DNA of 22,507 nucleotides from contig DATEQV010000244.1 in the NCBI GenBank assembly GCA_035272265.1, positions 1 to 22,507 on the forward strand, given 5' to 3'. Positions 6,576 to 14,425 of the stretch are shown here, one piece after another. Under the pieces are notes generated by a model, which saw nothing but the letters and a program-made list of their open reading frames with translations, ran no database searches and had not been told where the DNA came from. The stretch's first letter is position 1. Each line of letters begins with the position of its first letter. The translations under genes and the position numbers were made by a program. This DNA comes from Acidisphaera sp035272265 (GTDB taxonomy: Bacteria; Pseudomonadota; Alphaproteobacteria; Acetobacterales; Acetobacteraceae).

Positions 6576-8539
6576 TACGCGCGCGCCGCCACGGCCGCGG
6601 CGGCGCGGCGCGGCGCCCCGATCCGCAGCCTCCGGTCGGCGAGCGACACCATGCCGCCGGCCGCCATGATCAGCGCACCGAACCAGATCTCCGGCGCCAG
6701 CGGATTGACGTGCAGCCGCAGGATCGCGCTGCCGTCGCGCTCCTCGCCGAGCACGGCATAGAGGTCCTGGAAGCCGTCGGTCTGGATCGCGCTGTCCATC
6801 GTGGTCTGACGCTGCGTGATGAACGACCGGCGCGACGGGTGCATGGTCGCGACCACCTTGCCGTCGCGCGTCACCACGAGATCGGCGACGCGCGCGGTGT
6901 AGTTGGAGCCGGACGCGTCGTGCAGGTCCTGCAGCGTCCAGGTGTAGCCGCCGACCTCGGTGCTCGCGCCCGGCTTGACCGCGACGACGGCACTCACGGC
7001 CAGCGACATGCCCGCGATCCCGATCACCGTGACGCCCATGCCGGCATGCGCGATCGCGGCACCCCACACGGCCCGCGGCTGCGCCCGGAGCCGCGACAGG
7101 CTCGCCGACGGCGGAATGCGGAACAGCCGCGTGCGCTCGACGATCTCGGCCACGCTGCCGAGGATCAGCCACGTCGCGCCGGCATAGGCCAGCGCCGGAA
7201 TGCCGCGCGCCGGACCGAGCGAGGCGACGATGCCGACCGCCGCGGCAGCGAGCGCGGCCCACCACAGGCGCATCAGCGCGGGGCCGAGTGCGGCACGCTT
7301 CCACGACAGCACCGGACCGACCGCCATCGCCAGGAACAGCGGCGCGCACAGCGGCAGCACGGCGGCGTCGAAGAACGGCTTGCCGACGCTGATCTTGGCG
7401 CCGAACAGCAGTTCGGCGAACAGCGGATAGGTCGTGCCCGTCAGCACCACCGCCGCCATCGAACACAGCAGGATGTTGTTCAGCACCAACGCACCTTCGC
7501 GCGAGATCGGCGCGAACAGGCCCGATGCCGCCAGCGCCGGCGCGCGGAAGGCGAACAGCAGCAAGCTGCCGCCGATCACCAGCGCCAGCAGCGCCAGGAT
7601 GAACACCCCGCGGGCGGGATCATTGGCGAACGTGTGCACCGAATTGAGGATGCCGGAGCGCACCAGGAACGTGCCCGACAGGCTGAGCGAGAACGTGCCG
7701 ATCGCCAGCAGGATCGTCCACGTCTTCAGCGCCTCCCGTTTCTCGACCACGATCGCCGAGTGCAGCAGCGCGGTGCCGGTGAGCCACGGCAGCAGGCTCG
7801 CGTTCTCGACCGGGTCCCAGAACCAGTAGCCGCCCCAGCCGAGTTCGTAATACGCCCACCACGACCCGAGCGCGATGCCGCCGGTCAGCAGCAGCCACGA
7901 CACCAGCGTCCACGGCCGAACCCAGCGCCCCCACGCGGCGTCGACGCGACCTTCCAGCAAGGCGGCGACGGCGAAGGCGAACGGGATCGAGAACCCGACA
8001 TAGCCCGCGTAGAGGATCGGCGGATGGATCGCGAGGCCGGGGTCCTGCAGCAGCGGGTTCATGTCGTTGCCGTCGACCGGCGGCGGCCAGACGCGCATGA
8101 ACGGATTGGACGTCGTCAGCGCGAACAGCAGGAAGCCCACCGAGCAGAAGCCCAGCACGCCGATCACCCGCGCGCGCAATGCCGACGGCAGGTTGCGCCC
8201 GAACGCCGCCACCGCGCCGCCGCACAACGCCAGGATCAGGCACCACAGCAGGATCGAGCCCTCGTGGTTCCCCCAGGTGCCGGTGATCTTGTAGATCAGC
8301 GGCTTCATGCTGCTGCTGTTCTCGGCGACGTTCATGACCGAGAAGTCGTCGGTCACGGCACTCCAGATCAGCGCGCCGTAGGCCGTTGCGAGTGCAATCA
8401 ACTGCCCGAGCGCCAGCGCCGGTGCCGCCGCCATCAGCCGCGCGTCGCGCTGGTGCGCGCCGAGCAGCGGCACGATCGCCTGCGCCCCCGCGAGGGCGAC
8501 GGCCAATGCCAACGCGAAATGCCCGAGTTCCGGAGTCAC
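6575..8539 (-). CDS. ccmF: Haem lyase subunit CcmF
   Basis: Large integral membrane protein that transfers haem from holo-CcmE to apocytochrome c. The 654 residues are dominated by transmembrane helices and contain the tryptophan-rich WWD haem-handling motif WGGYWFWDPVENAS at 235-248. Conserved periplasmic segments include WGNHEGSILLW (89-99) and AIHPPILYAGY (170-180). A large periplasmic loop follows near the C-terminus (from GGYTWTLQDL). The start is GTG at 8539, two bases after the ccmE stop; the stop overlaps the ccmG ATG. Length agrees with the roughly 650-residue family. It is the central gene of the operon. Confidence 0.95.
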   Translation of the reverse strand: MTPELGHFALALAVALAGAQAIVPLLGAHQRDARLMAAAPALALGQLIALATAYGALIWSAVTDDFSVMNVAENSSSMKPLIYKITGTWGNHEGSILLWCLILALCGGAVAAFGRNLPSALRARVIGVLGFCSVGFLLFALTTSNPFMRVWPPPVDGNDMNPLLQDPGLAIHPPILYAGYVGFSIPFAFAVAALLEGRVDAAWGRWVRPWTLVSWLLLTGGIALGSWWAYYELGWGGYWFWDPVENASLLPWLTGTALLHSAIVVEKREALKTWTILLAIGTFSLSLSGTFLVRSGILNSVHTFANDPARGVFILALLALVIGGSLLLFAFRAPALAASGLFAPISREGALVLNNILLCSMAAVVLTGTTYPLFAELLFGAKISVGKPFFDAAVLPLCAPLFLAMAVGPVLSWKRAALGPALMRLWWAALAAAAVGIVASLGPARGIPALAYAGATWLILGSVAEIVERTRLFRIPPSASLSRLRAQPRAVWGAAIAHAGMGVTVIGIAGMSLAVSAVVAVKPGASTEVGGYTWTLQDLHDASGSNYTARVADLVVTRDGKVVATMHPSRRSFITQRQTTMDSAIQTDGFQDLYAVLGEERDGSAILRLHVNPLAPEIWFGALIMAAGGMVSLADRRLRIGAPRRAAAAVAARA

Positions 8540-8541
8540 AT

Positions 8542-9045
8542 TCAGCTTCCCTGACGGGTTCCCTGCCGCGCCGTGTCCCAGGTCGCGGCCGGCGGCGGCG
8601 CGCCGTTGGCCGGGTTCCAGTGCCCCGAGCGCTTCAGCGCCTCCTCGACGTCGCGCGGCATGTAGGTCTCGTCGTGCTTGGCCAGCACCTCGCTCGCGCG
8701 GAACGTGCCGTTCGGCTGCAACGTGCCCAGCGCCACCATCCCCGAGCCTTCGCGGAACAGGTCGGGCAGGATGCCGTCGTAGCTCACCGTCACGCTGGCC
8801 GTGCCGTCGGTGACGACGAACCGCGCTTCGGGCGTGCCGTGATCCATCTCGCGATGCAGCGACCCCGCCTGCACCAGCCCGCCGAGCCGCACGGTCCGCC
8901 CGGGCGTGGCGTTGGCGGCGAGATTCGACGGCGTGACGAAGAACACCAGGCTGTCGCTGAACGCGAACAACACGAGCGCCGTCGCGGTGCCGAGGCCGAT
9001 GCCGCAGGCCAGCAGGATGTACAGCCGCCGCCGCTTGCGGGTCAC
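8542..9045 (-). CDS. ccmE: Haem chaperone CcmE
   Basis: Periplasmic, membrane-anchored haem chaperone that binds haem covalently through a histidine and carries it to CcmF. The protein has 167 residues: an Arg/Lys-rich start (TRKRRRLY), a signal-anchor helix (about 9-30), and an OB-fold beta-barrel containing the family segments RLGGLVQAGS and VSYDGILPDLFREG. The haem-binding motif LAKHDETYMP has His124 and Tyr128. A Pro-rich flexible tail follows. The GTG start at 9045 overlaps the ccmD stop (GTGA), a four-base coupling. The reading frame continues upstream into ccmD sequence, but that part is out of register with ccmD and not coding. Confidence 0.93.
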   Translation of the reverse strand: MTRKRRRLYILLACGIGLGTATALVLFAFSDSLVFFVTPSNLAANATPGRTVRLGGLVQAGSLHREMDHGTPEARFVVTDGTASVTVSYDGILPDLFREGSGMVALGTLQPNGTFRASEVLAKHDETYMPRDVEEALKRSGHWNPANGAPPPAATWDTARQGTRQGS

Positions 9046-9191
9046 GGCCGCCCCTCTCGCGCCTGCCGCGGGTCGATCGCCGCCAGCTTGCGGCGTGCCG
9101 CCGCCGCGCGCTGCCACGCGCCGATGCCGAACACCAGCGGGATCAAAACGCCGAGCGCATACGCCGCGGCGATGAACGGCAGATGCGTCAC
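9042..9191 (-). CDS. ccmD: Haem exporter protein CcmD (small)
   Basis: A 49-residue single-pass membrane protein that stabilises the CcmC-CcmE complex and aids release of holo-CcmE. It shows the CcmD layout: a short N-terminus THLPFIAAAYALG, a transmembrane helix (about 5-24), and a positively charged cytoplasmic tail with AAARRKLAAIDPRQ. The GTG start at 9191 overlaps the ccmC stop (GTGA) and the stop overlaps the ccmE start in the same way. Position between ccmC and ccmE is the conserved one. It is too short to stand out by length, but order, size and motif agree. Confidence 0.88.
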   Translation of the reverse strand: MTHLPFIAAAYALGVLIPLVFGIGAWQRAAAARRKLAAIDPRQAREGRP

Positions 9192-10057
9192 GCGGCCACG
9201 CGCTCCGCATCGGCGCGCGCCAGCTGCAGCACGCGGATGCGCCGCTCCATCACCGCCGCGCGCAGCCGCTCGGTGACGATGGCGGCGAACAGCAGCGTGT
9301 AGCCGATCGCGGAGAACAGCAGCGGCCACAGCATCGACGCGTGGATCGTCGGCGAGCCGGTCAGCGTGATGCTCGCCGGCTGGTGCAGCGTGTTCCACCA
9401 GTCGACGCTGAACTTGATGATCGGCAGGTTCACCACGCCGATCAGCGCCAGGATCGCCGCCGAGCGGTAGCCGCGCTCCTGGTCGTCGAACGCCCGGATC
9501 AGCGCGATGTGCCCGACATACAGGAAGAACAGCACCAGGACCGAGGTCAGCCGCGCGTCCCACACCCACCACGCGCCCCACATCGGCTTGCCCCACAGGC
9601 TGCCCGAGGCGAGGCAGAGCGCGGTGAACGCCGCACCCACCGGCCCGATCTCCTGCGCCGCCAGATCGGCGAGCGGATGCCGCCACACCAGCGAGATGGC
9701 CGACGCGAGCGCCAGCCCCGCATAGCCGCCGGACGCCAGCCATGCGGCGGGGACATGGACGTACATGATCCGGACCGCGTCGCCCTGCTGGTAGTCGGCC
9801 GGGGCGAAGAACAGGCCCCAGGCCAGGGCGAAGCCGGTGATCAGCACGCCGCCCGTCGCCAGCCACGGCAACACCGCGCCGGACAGCCGCAGGAAGCGGC
9901 CCGGATTGGCGAAGCGATGCAGGTTTCGCCTGGGCGGGGGGGCCGCGCCCAAGGCGGGGCCGGATGCGGGGCCGGATGCTGTGCTGGCGTCCAAATCGTC
10001 TTTCCTCGCGCCCACCCCTACCGCACCCGGGACGGGGGTGTAAGTCACGGCCGACAC
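9188..10057 (-). CDS. ccmC: Haem exporter/handling protein CcmC
   Basis: Six-helix membrane protein that loads haem onto CcmE. The 289-residue reading frame carries the WWD motif WGKPMWGAWWVWDARLTS at about 155-172 and the haem-ligand histidine in MYVHVPAAW (His101). The family core begins near residue 47 (HRFANPGRF), so about 45 Ala/Pro/Gly-rich residues precede it; usual family length is about 240. The start used is GTG at 10057; no ATG is found near residue 46, so either the extension is real or a non-ATG start lies inside it. It is the first gene of the operon, and its start is 50 bp from the divergent YciI-like gene. ccmA and ccmB, often beside ccmC, are absent here. Confidence 0.92.
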   Translation of the reverse strand: MSAVTYTPVPGAVGVGARKDDLDASTASGPASGPALGAAPPPRRNLHRFANPGRFLRLSGAVLPWLATGGVLITGFALAWGLFFAPADYQQGDAVRIMYVHVPAAWLASGGYAGLALASAISLVWRHPLADLAAQEIGPVGAAFTALCLASGSLWGKPMWGAWWVWDARLTSVLVLFFLYVGHIALIRAFDDQERGYRSAAILALIGVVNLPIIKFSVDWWNTLHQPASITLTGSPTIHASMLWPLLFSAIGYTLLFAAIVTERLRAAVMERRIRVLQLARADAERVAA

Positions 10058-10107
10058 ACGTAGTGTGGCAGGCTTCTCAACGTTAGAAACAGGGTTTCGG
10101 CAATTTC

Positions 10108-10425
10108 ATGCGCTTCGCATTGATCTGCATCGACCGCCCGGACGCGGCCGGGATACGGCAGGCGACCCGCCCGGCGCATCTCGACTACCTGCGCGCCCGC
10201 GCCGCCGGCGTCGTCCAGGCCGGCCCGCTGATCGGCGCGGACGGCAACCCGCTCGGCAGCCTGTTCATCCTGGACGCCCCCGACCGCGGCGCCGCCGAGG
10301 CGTTCTCGGCCGGCGACCCGTACGTCCGCGCCGGCCTGTTCGCGAGCGCGACCCTGTATCCCTACCGGACGGTCTTCCAGGACGGCGCGGAGCTGGAGGC
10401 ACAGGCCGCACCCCTCGCCGGATGA
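10108..10425 (+). CDS. YciI-like protein
   Basis: Small ferredoxin-like-fold protein of 105 residues in the YCII family. The family histidine is in RPAHLDYL (His24), and the DP-containing segment GDPYVRAGLFASATLYPY (from about residue 69) matches the family C-terminus. Members are thought to act as small enzymes or subunits; no substrate is known for most. ATG at 10108 is the first gene of a plus-strand run; its stop overlaps the start of the EVE-domain gene (ATGA). A shared 50-bp divergent region with ccmC must hold its promoter. Confidence 0.82.
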   Translation: MRFALICIDRPDAAGIRQATRPAHLDYLRARAAGVVQAGPLIGADGNPLGSLFILDAPDRGAAEAFSAGDPYVRAGLFASATLYPYRTVFQDGAELEAQAAPLAG

Positions 10426-10862
10426 CAAGCGCGCCGGCGGCCAAGCGGCAGTACTGGCTGGTGAAGTCCGAACCCGACGCGTTCTCCTGGCAGCAGCAGG
10501 TGGCGCGCGGCGTCGAGCCCTGGACCGGCGTGCGCAACCACACGGCGAAGATCAACCTCAAGTCCATGCGGCAGGGCGACCTCGCGTTCTTCTACCACTC
10601 GAACGTCGGCAAGGAGATCGTCGGTGTGGTCGAGGTGGCCCGCGAGGCCTACCCGGACCCCACCGCCGAGGACGGCGACTGGGTCTGCGTCGACATGCGC
10701 GCCGTCGCCCCGATGCCCACCCCGGTCACCCTCGCCGCCGTCAAGGCCGAGCCCAGGCTCGCCGAGTTCGCGCTGGTCCGGCAGCCGCGCCTGTCGGTGA
10801 TGCCGGTCGCCAGGCCGCAGTGGGACCTGATCTGCCGCATGGGCGGCTACAAGCAGCCATGA
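10422..10862 (+). CDS. EVE domain-containing protein (PUA-like)
   Basis: Protein of 146 residues made almost entirely of one EVE domain, a PUA-like fold that binds modified bases in nucleic acids (THYN1 family). Signature segments are YWLVKSEPDAFSW (11-23), EPWTGVRNHTAKINLKSM (32-49), GDLAFFYHSNVGKEIVGV (52-69) and a C-terminal RLSVMPV segment. Stand-alone bacterial EVE proteins are common and mostly uncharacterised. The ATG at 10422 overlaps the stop of the YciI-like gene by four bases, and the Rieske gene starts five bases after its stop, so all three are probably one transcript. There is no restriction enzyme or other defence partner beside it. Confidence 0.88.
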   Translation: MTSAPAAKRQYWLVKSEPDAFSWQQQVARGVEPWTGVRNHTAKINLKSMRQGDLAFFYHSNVGKEIVGVVEVAREAYPDPTAEDGDWVCVDMRAVAPMPTPVTLAAVKAEPRLAEFALVRQPRLSVMPVARPQWDLICRMGGYKQP

Positions 10863-10866
10863 CCCC

Positions 10867-11229
10867 ATGGCGCTGATCCCGCCGAAGGGCCGCCGCACCC
10901 TCTGCCGCATCGCCGACATCCCGGACGGCGGCGCGCGCGGCTTCGCGCCCGCACCCGGCGGCCTGACCGGCCTGTTCGCCGTCCGCCGGGGCGAGACGGT
11001 CTACGTCTACGTCAACGCCTGCCCGCATCTCGGCATCTCGCTCGACGGGGCGCCCGACAGGTTCCTGACCGCGGACGGCTCGTTGCTGATCTGTTCCAAC
11101 CACGGCGCGGTGTTCCGCATCGAGGACGGCACCTGCCTGCGCGGCCCCTGCAGCGGCCTGTCGCTGGAGGCGGTCGAGACCTGGATCACCGACGGGGTCA
11201 TCGAGGTCCCGGCCGACGCCGGCCTGTAG
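10867..11229 (+). CDS. Rieske [2Fe-2S] ferredoxin-like protein
   Basis: Soluble Rieske protein of 120 residues. The cluster ligands are visible as CPHLG (Cys52, His54) and CSNHGAVF (Cys76, His79), followed by the usual GTCLRGPCSGLSL segment. No transmembrane or signal sequence is present, so it is a cytoplasmic electron carrier rather than a bc1 subunit. Similar proteins serve oxygenases or act as small redox partners. No oxygenase is adjacent; the nearest flavin enzyme is the LLM monooxygenase over 3 kb away. ATG at 10867 follows the EVE gene by four bases. Its partner cannot be named from the sequence. Confidence 0.87.
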   Translation: MALIPPKGRRTLCRIADIPDGGARGFAPAPGGLTGLFAVRRGETVYVYVNACPHLGISLDGAPDRFLTADGSLLICSNHGAVFRIEDGTCLRGPCSGLSLEAVETWITDGVIEVPADAGL

Positions 11230-11265
11230 CCCAAAGGTCGCGGTTGCCTCTCCGGGCGACATGTT

Positions 11266-11279
11266 TTGATCTGGCGCAA
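11266..11279 (+). promoter_or_regulatory. Possible FNR/CRP-type site upstream of acs
   Basis: TTGAT, four bases, CGCAA resembles an FNR-class box (TTGAT-N4-ATCAA) with a weak second half. It lies 80 bp upstream of the acs start in a 130-bp gap that otherwise shows no clear promoter. Low confidence. Confidence 0.2.
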
Positions 11280-11359
11280 GTATGGCCGAGCTTGACCTGC
11301 TCTATGCGCGGGCAGGCAGCCGTTGTTGTATGCGGCCCAATGACGCTGGGGAGGTGCCT

Positions 11360-13297
11360 ATGGATCACGAAACACTAGTCGAGGTGAAGCCCGACATCGC
11401 CGCCCACGCCTTGGTGGACGCGGCCAAGGCCCGCGAATGGTATCAACGCTCGGTCACCGACCCCGACGGCTTCTGGCGCGAACAGATGGGCTGCATCACC
11501 TGGATGAAGCAGCCCACGCGCATCAAGGACAGCAGCTTCACCGGCGACGTCCACATCCGCTGGTTCGACGACGGCACCCTCAACGTCTCCGCCAACTGCC
11601 TCGACCGCCATCTCGCGACGCGCGGCGATCAGGTGGCGATCATCTGGGAAGGCGACGACCCCACGGTCAGCAAAAAGATCACCTATCGGGAGTTGCACGA
11701 CCAAGTCTGCCGCCTGGCCAACGCCCTGAAGTCGCTCGGCGTCAAGAAGGGCGACCGCGTCACGATCTACCTGCCGATGGTGCCCGAGATAGCCGTGGCG
11801 ATGCTCGCCTGCGCGCGGATCGGCGCGATCCACTCGGTCGTGTTCGGCGGCTTCTCGCCCGACAGCCTCGCCAACCGCATCGTGGATTGCAAATCGGATA
11901 TCCTGATCACCGCCGACGAGGGTCGCCGCGCCGGGCGCAAGGTGGAGCTGAAGGTCAACGCGGATGTCGCGCTGACCGCCTGCCCGGACGTCAGACACGT
12001 CATCGTGGTGCCGGTCACCGGCGAGAAGGTGCCGATGCGCGCCGGCCGCGACCACCATTACGACGAGCTGCTCGCCAAGGCCTCGCCCGACTGCCCGCCC
12101 GCGGAGCTGTCGGCCGAGGACCCGCTGTTCATCCTCTACACGTCGGGCAGCACCGGCAAGCCGAAGGGCGTGCTGCACACCACCGGCGGCTACCTGGTCT
12201 GGGGGTGCTTCACGCACCGATACGTGTTCGATTACCATGAGGGCGAGATCTACTGGTGCACCGCCGACGTCGGCTGGGTCACCGGCCACACCTACATCGT
12301 GTACGCCCCGCTCGCGAACGGTGCGACGACGCTGATGTTCGAAGGCGTGCCGACCTATCCCGACACCGGCCGCTTCTGGGACGTGGTGGACAAGCACCAA
12401 GTCAACATCTTCTACACCGCGCCGACCGCCATCCGCAGCCTGATGCGCGACGGCGAGGGCCCGGTGAAGAAGCGCTCGCGCAAGTCGATCCGCATCCTCG
12501 GCACCGTCGGCGAGCCGATCAATCCCGAGGCCTGGCTGTGGTACTACCACGTCGTCGGCGACACCCGCTGCCCGATCGTCGACACGTGGTGGCAGACGGA
12601 AACCGGCGGCATCCTGATCAGCCCGCTGCCGGGGGCGACGAACCTCAAGCCCGGATCGGCGACGATGCCGCTGCCCAGCGTGCAGCCGCTGCTGGTCGAC
12701 GCCGAGGGCAAGGTGCTGGAGGGAGCGGCGACGGGCAACCTGTGCATCTCCGACAGCTGGCCCGGCATGATGCGCACCGTGTTCGGCGACCACGAGCGCT
12801 TCAAGCAGACGTATTTCTCGGCCTATCCCGGCCTGTATTTCACCGGCGACGGCGCGCGGCGCGACGAGGACGGCTACTACTGGATCACCGGCCGCGTCGA
12901 CGACGTGATCAACGTCTCCGGCCACCGCATGGGCACGGCCGAGGTCGAAAGCGCGCTGGTGGCGCACGAGTCGGTCGCCGAGGCCGCCGTCGTCGGCATG
13001 CCGCACGACCTGAAGGGCCAGGGCATCTACGCCTATGTGACGCTGGTGGCGGGCATCGAGCCGACCGAGGCGCTGCGCAAGGAACTGGTCGCGTGGGTGC
13101 GCCGCGAGATCGGGCCGATCGCCAGCCCCGATGCGATCCAGTGGGCGCCGGCGCTGCCGAAGACTCGCAGCGGCAAGATCATGCGCCGCATCCTGCGCAA
13201 GATCGCCGCCAACGAGACCGAGGGGCTCGGCGACACCTCGACTCTGGCCGATCCGGCCGTAGTGACCGATTTGATCGAGAACCGCGTCGTCAAGTAG
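11360..13297 (+). CDS. acs: Acetate-CoA ligase (acetyl-CoA synthetase)
   Basis: Activates acetate to acetyl-CoA with ATP and CoA through acetyl-AMP. The 645 residues match the usual Acs length. The P-loop YTSGSTGKPKGVLHT, the substrate-pocket region CTADVGWVTGHTY, GEPINPEAW, the adenylate motif WWQTETGG and the hinge TGRVDDVINVSGHRMGTAE are all present. PKTRSGKIMRR carries the lysine (about 606) that is the regulatory acetylation site in the family. I chose ATG at 11360 because GGAGG lies five bases upstream and the protein then begins like other Acs proteins; the frame is open 26 codons further back. A stable GC hairpin follows the stop. Confidence 0.96.
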   Translation: MDHETLVEVKPDIAAHALVDAAKAREWYQRSVTDPDGFWREQMGCITWMKQPTRIKDSSFTGDVHIRWFDDGTLNVSANCLDRHLATRGDQVAIIWEGDDPTVSKKITYRELHDQVCRLANALKSLGVKKGDRVTIYLPMVPEIAVAMLACARIGAIHSVVFGGFSPDSLANRIVDCKSDILITADEGRRAGRKVELKVNADVALTACPDVRHVIVVPVTGEKVPMRAGRDHHYDELLAKASPDCPPAELSAEDPLFILYTSGSTGKPKGVLHTTGGYLVWGCFTHRYVFDYHEGEIYWCTADVGWVTGHTYIVYAPLANGATTLMFEGVPTYPDTGRFWDVVDKHQVNIFYTAPTAIRSLMRDGEGPVKKRSRKSIRILGTVGEPINPEAWLWYYHVVGDTRCPIVDTWWQTETGGILISPLPGATNLKPGSATMPLPSVQPLLVDAEGKVLEGAATGNLCISDSWPGMMRTVFGDHERFKQTYFSAYPGLYFTGDGARRDEDGYYWITGRVDDVINVSGHRMGTAEVESALVAHESVAEAAVVGMPHDLKGQGIYAYVTLVAGIEPTEALRKELVAWVRREIGPIASPDAIQWAPALPKTRSGKIMRRILRKIAANETEGLGDTSTLADPAVVTDLIENRVVK

Positions 13298-13302
13298 GTC
13301 TC

Positions 13303-13325
13303 CCGCCGCGAGCAACAGGCGGCGG
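13303..13325 (+). promoter_or_regulatory. GC hairpin between acs and the PH-domain gene
   Basis: CCGCCGC (13303-13309) and GCGGCGG (13319-13325) form a 7-bp stem with a nine-base loop, five bases after the acs stop and nine before the next GTG. No T-run follows, so it is not a classic terminator; it could attenuate read-through or protect the acs mRNA end. Confidence 0.35.
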
Positions 13326-13334
13326 TCGACAGGC

Positions 13335-13799
13335 GTGAGCTACTACCAGAAGGTGTTGCAGCCGGGCGAGACGGTTCGACAGGTCGCCCGCCTGCATTGG
13401 ATCACGTTCGCCCGCGCGATCGGTGTGCTGATCGCGGCGATCTGCGTGCTGGCGTTGGCGCTGAGCTACGGCAACCACGAGCAGCAGCAGGCCGGGCTGT
13501 ATGTCGCGCTCGCGCTCGGCGCGATCGGCGTGCTGCTGTGGATCGGCGCCGCGATGCGCCGGGTCGGCGTCGAGATGGTCGTGACCGACCGGCGGGTGAT
13601 CTACAAGCGTGGTTTCATCCACCGCTACACGGTCGAGATGAACGTTTCGAAGATCGAGACGGTCGATGTGCTGCAGAGCTTCTGGGGACGTCTGCTCGGC
13701 TACGGCACGGTGCTGATCCGCGGCACCGGCAGCACGTTCGAGCCGCTGCCCCGCGTCGCCCACCCGCTCGCGCTGCGCAACGCGATCACCGCCGGCTGA
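13335..13799 (+). CDS. Membrane protein with bacterial PH domain (YdbS/bPH2 type)
   Basis: A 154-residue membrane protein with two transmembrane helices (about 23-45 and 52-72) followed by a bacterial PH domain of the bPH2 class. The domain shows the typical start VVTDRRVIYKRGFIHRYTVE (82-101) and the pattern KIETVDVLQSFWGRLLGYGTVLIRGTGST. Members sit at the inner membrane; their role is unknown. The GTG start at 13335 (protein begins SYYQKVLQPGE, as in relatives) is 37 bp downstream of acs on the same strand, so read-through is possible. The stop is followed by a half copy of the palindromic repeat. Confidence 0.85.
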   Translation: MSYYQKVLQPGETVRQVARLHWITFARAIGVLIAAICVLALALSYGNHEQQQAGLYVALALGAIGVLLWIGAAMRRVGVEMVVTDRRVIYKRGFIHRYTVEMNVSKIETVDVLQSFWGRLLGYGTVLIRGTGSTFEPLPRVAHPLALRNAITAG

Positions 13800-13835
13800 T
13801 AGTGCTTCCGAGTGCTGGTGACGGGCCCCCCACTC

Positions 13836-13888
13836 CGTCATCGCGAGCCGCGCAGCGGCGTGGCGATCCAGGGCCACGCGGCAGGCGT
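13836..13888 (+). repeat. Half copy (B) of the CGTCATCGCGAG palindrome, abutting the GIY-YIG gene
   Basis: Contains one arm only: CGTCATCGCGAGCC, the GTGGCGATCCAGGGCC block and the loop start GCAGGCGT. It breaks off exactly where the ATG of the GIY-YIG gene begins (13889). The complementary arm is not found downstream of the gene. Confidence 0.75.
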
Positions 13889-14188
13889 ATGAGTACCAGA
13901 ACGCGACTTCCGACTGTCTACATCATGGCCAGCCAGCCGAATGGCACGCTTTATGTCGGCGTAACATCGGACCTTGTGCAACGAGTGTGGCAGCACAAGG
14001 CGAGCGTCACGGAAGGGTTCACATCCCGCTACGGCTGCAAGACGCTGGTTTACTACGAACAACATGAAGAGATGCGTTCTGCCATCGAACGAGAGAAGCA
14101 GATCAAGGCCGGCCGTCGTGCGAAAAAGCTCGCCATGATCGAAGCATCCAACCCGACGTGGCGCGATCTGTACGACGAACTGCTGTAA
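13889..14188 (+). CDS. Small GIY-YIG nuclease-domain protein
   Basis: A 99-residue protein consisting of a single GIY-YIG domain of the UPF0213/YhbQ-like class. The motif halves are VYIM (10-13) and TLYVGVTSDL (20-29); a conserved Arg (32), His (36) and the catalytic Glu (about 68, in AIEREKQIKAGRR) follow, with the C-terminal signature NPTWRDLYDEL. All expected catalytic positions are present, so it should be an active DNA endonuclease. Biological roles of this class are poorly known. ATG at 13889 coincides with the inner end of a half palindrome, and full and partial copies of the same palindrome lie within 160 bp downstream. No clear Shine-Dalgarno sequence precedes it. Confidence 0.88.
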   Translation: MSTRTRLPTVYIMASQPNGTLYVGVTSDLVQRVWQHKASVTEGFTSRYGCKTLVYYEQHEEMRSAIEREKQIKAGRRAKKLAMIEASNPTWRDLYDELL

Positions 14189-14195
14189 CGGGCCT

Positions 14196-14341
14196 CGTCA
14201 TCGCGCGATTCACCTCGTCATCGCGAGGCGCGCAGCGCCGTGGCCCGTCATTGCGAGGAGCGAAGCGACGTGGCAATCCAGGGCCGCGCGGCAGGCGTTT
14301 ATCACGCGGCCCTGGATCGCCACGCTGCGCTCGCGATGACG
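14196..14341. repeat. Cluster of CGTCAT-palindromes (copy C plus partial copies) after the GIY-YIG gene
   Basis: A complete 96-bp palindrome occupies 14246-14341: CGTCATTGCGAGGAGCG... with its complement at the far end, CCAGGGCCGCG/CGCGGCCCTGG inner arms and a loop containing GCAGGCGTTTATCA. Two incomplete left ends precede it (14196-14205 and 14216-14243), giving a nested, repeatedly inserted appearance. The rest of the 14189-14425 gap holds no gene that I can support. Confidence 0.85.
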
Positions 14342-14425
14342 GAGGAGGTCGGACCGGGCTATCGGTGCTCAATCGGGCAAGGAACAACTACTTTCCCAAC
14401 CTCGGAGAGACTCCCGCATCACCCC

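Noticed and set aside
6710..8554. Long 614-residue plus-strand reading frame opposite ccmF
   Set aside because: Its Arg/Gln/His-rich translation is the typical antisense shadow in GC-rich DNA; ccmF on the other strand has full family motifs.
11375..13315. 646-residue minus-strand frame opposite acs
   Set aside because: It mirrors acs over its whole length, shows no family motif and has no ribosome site.
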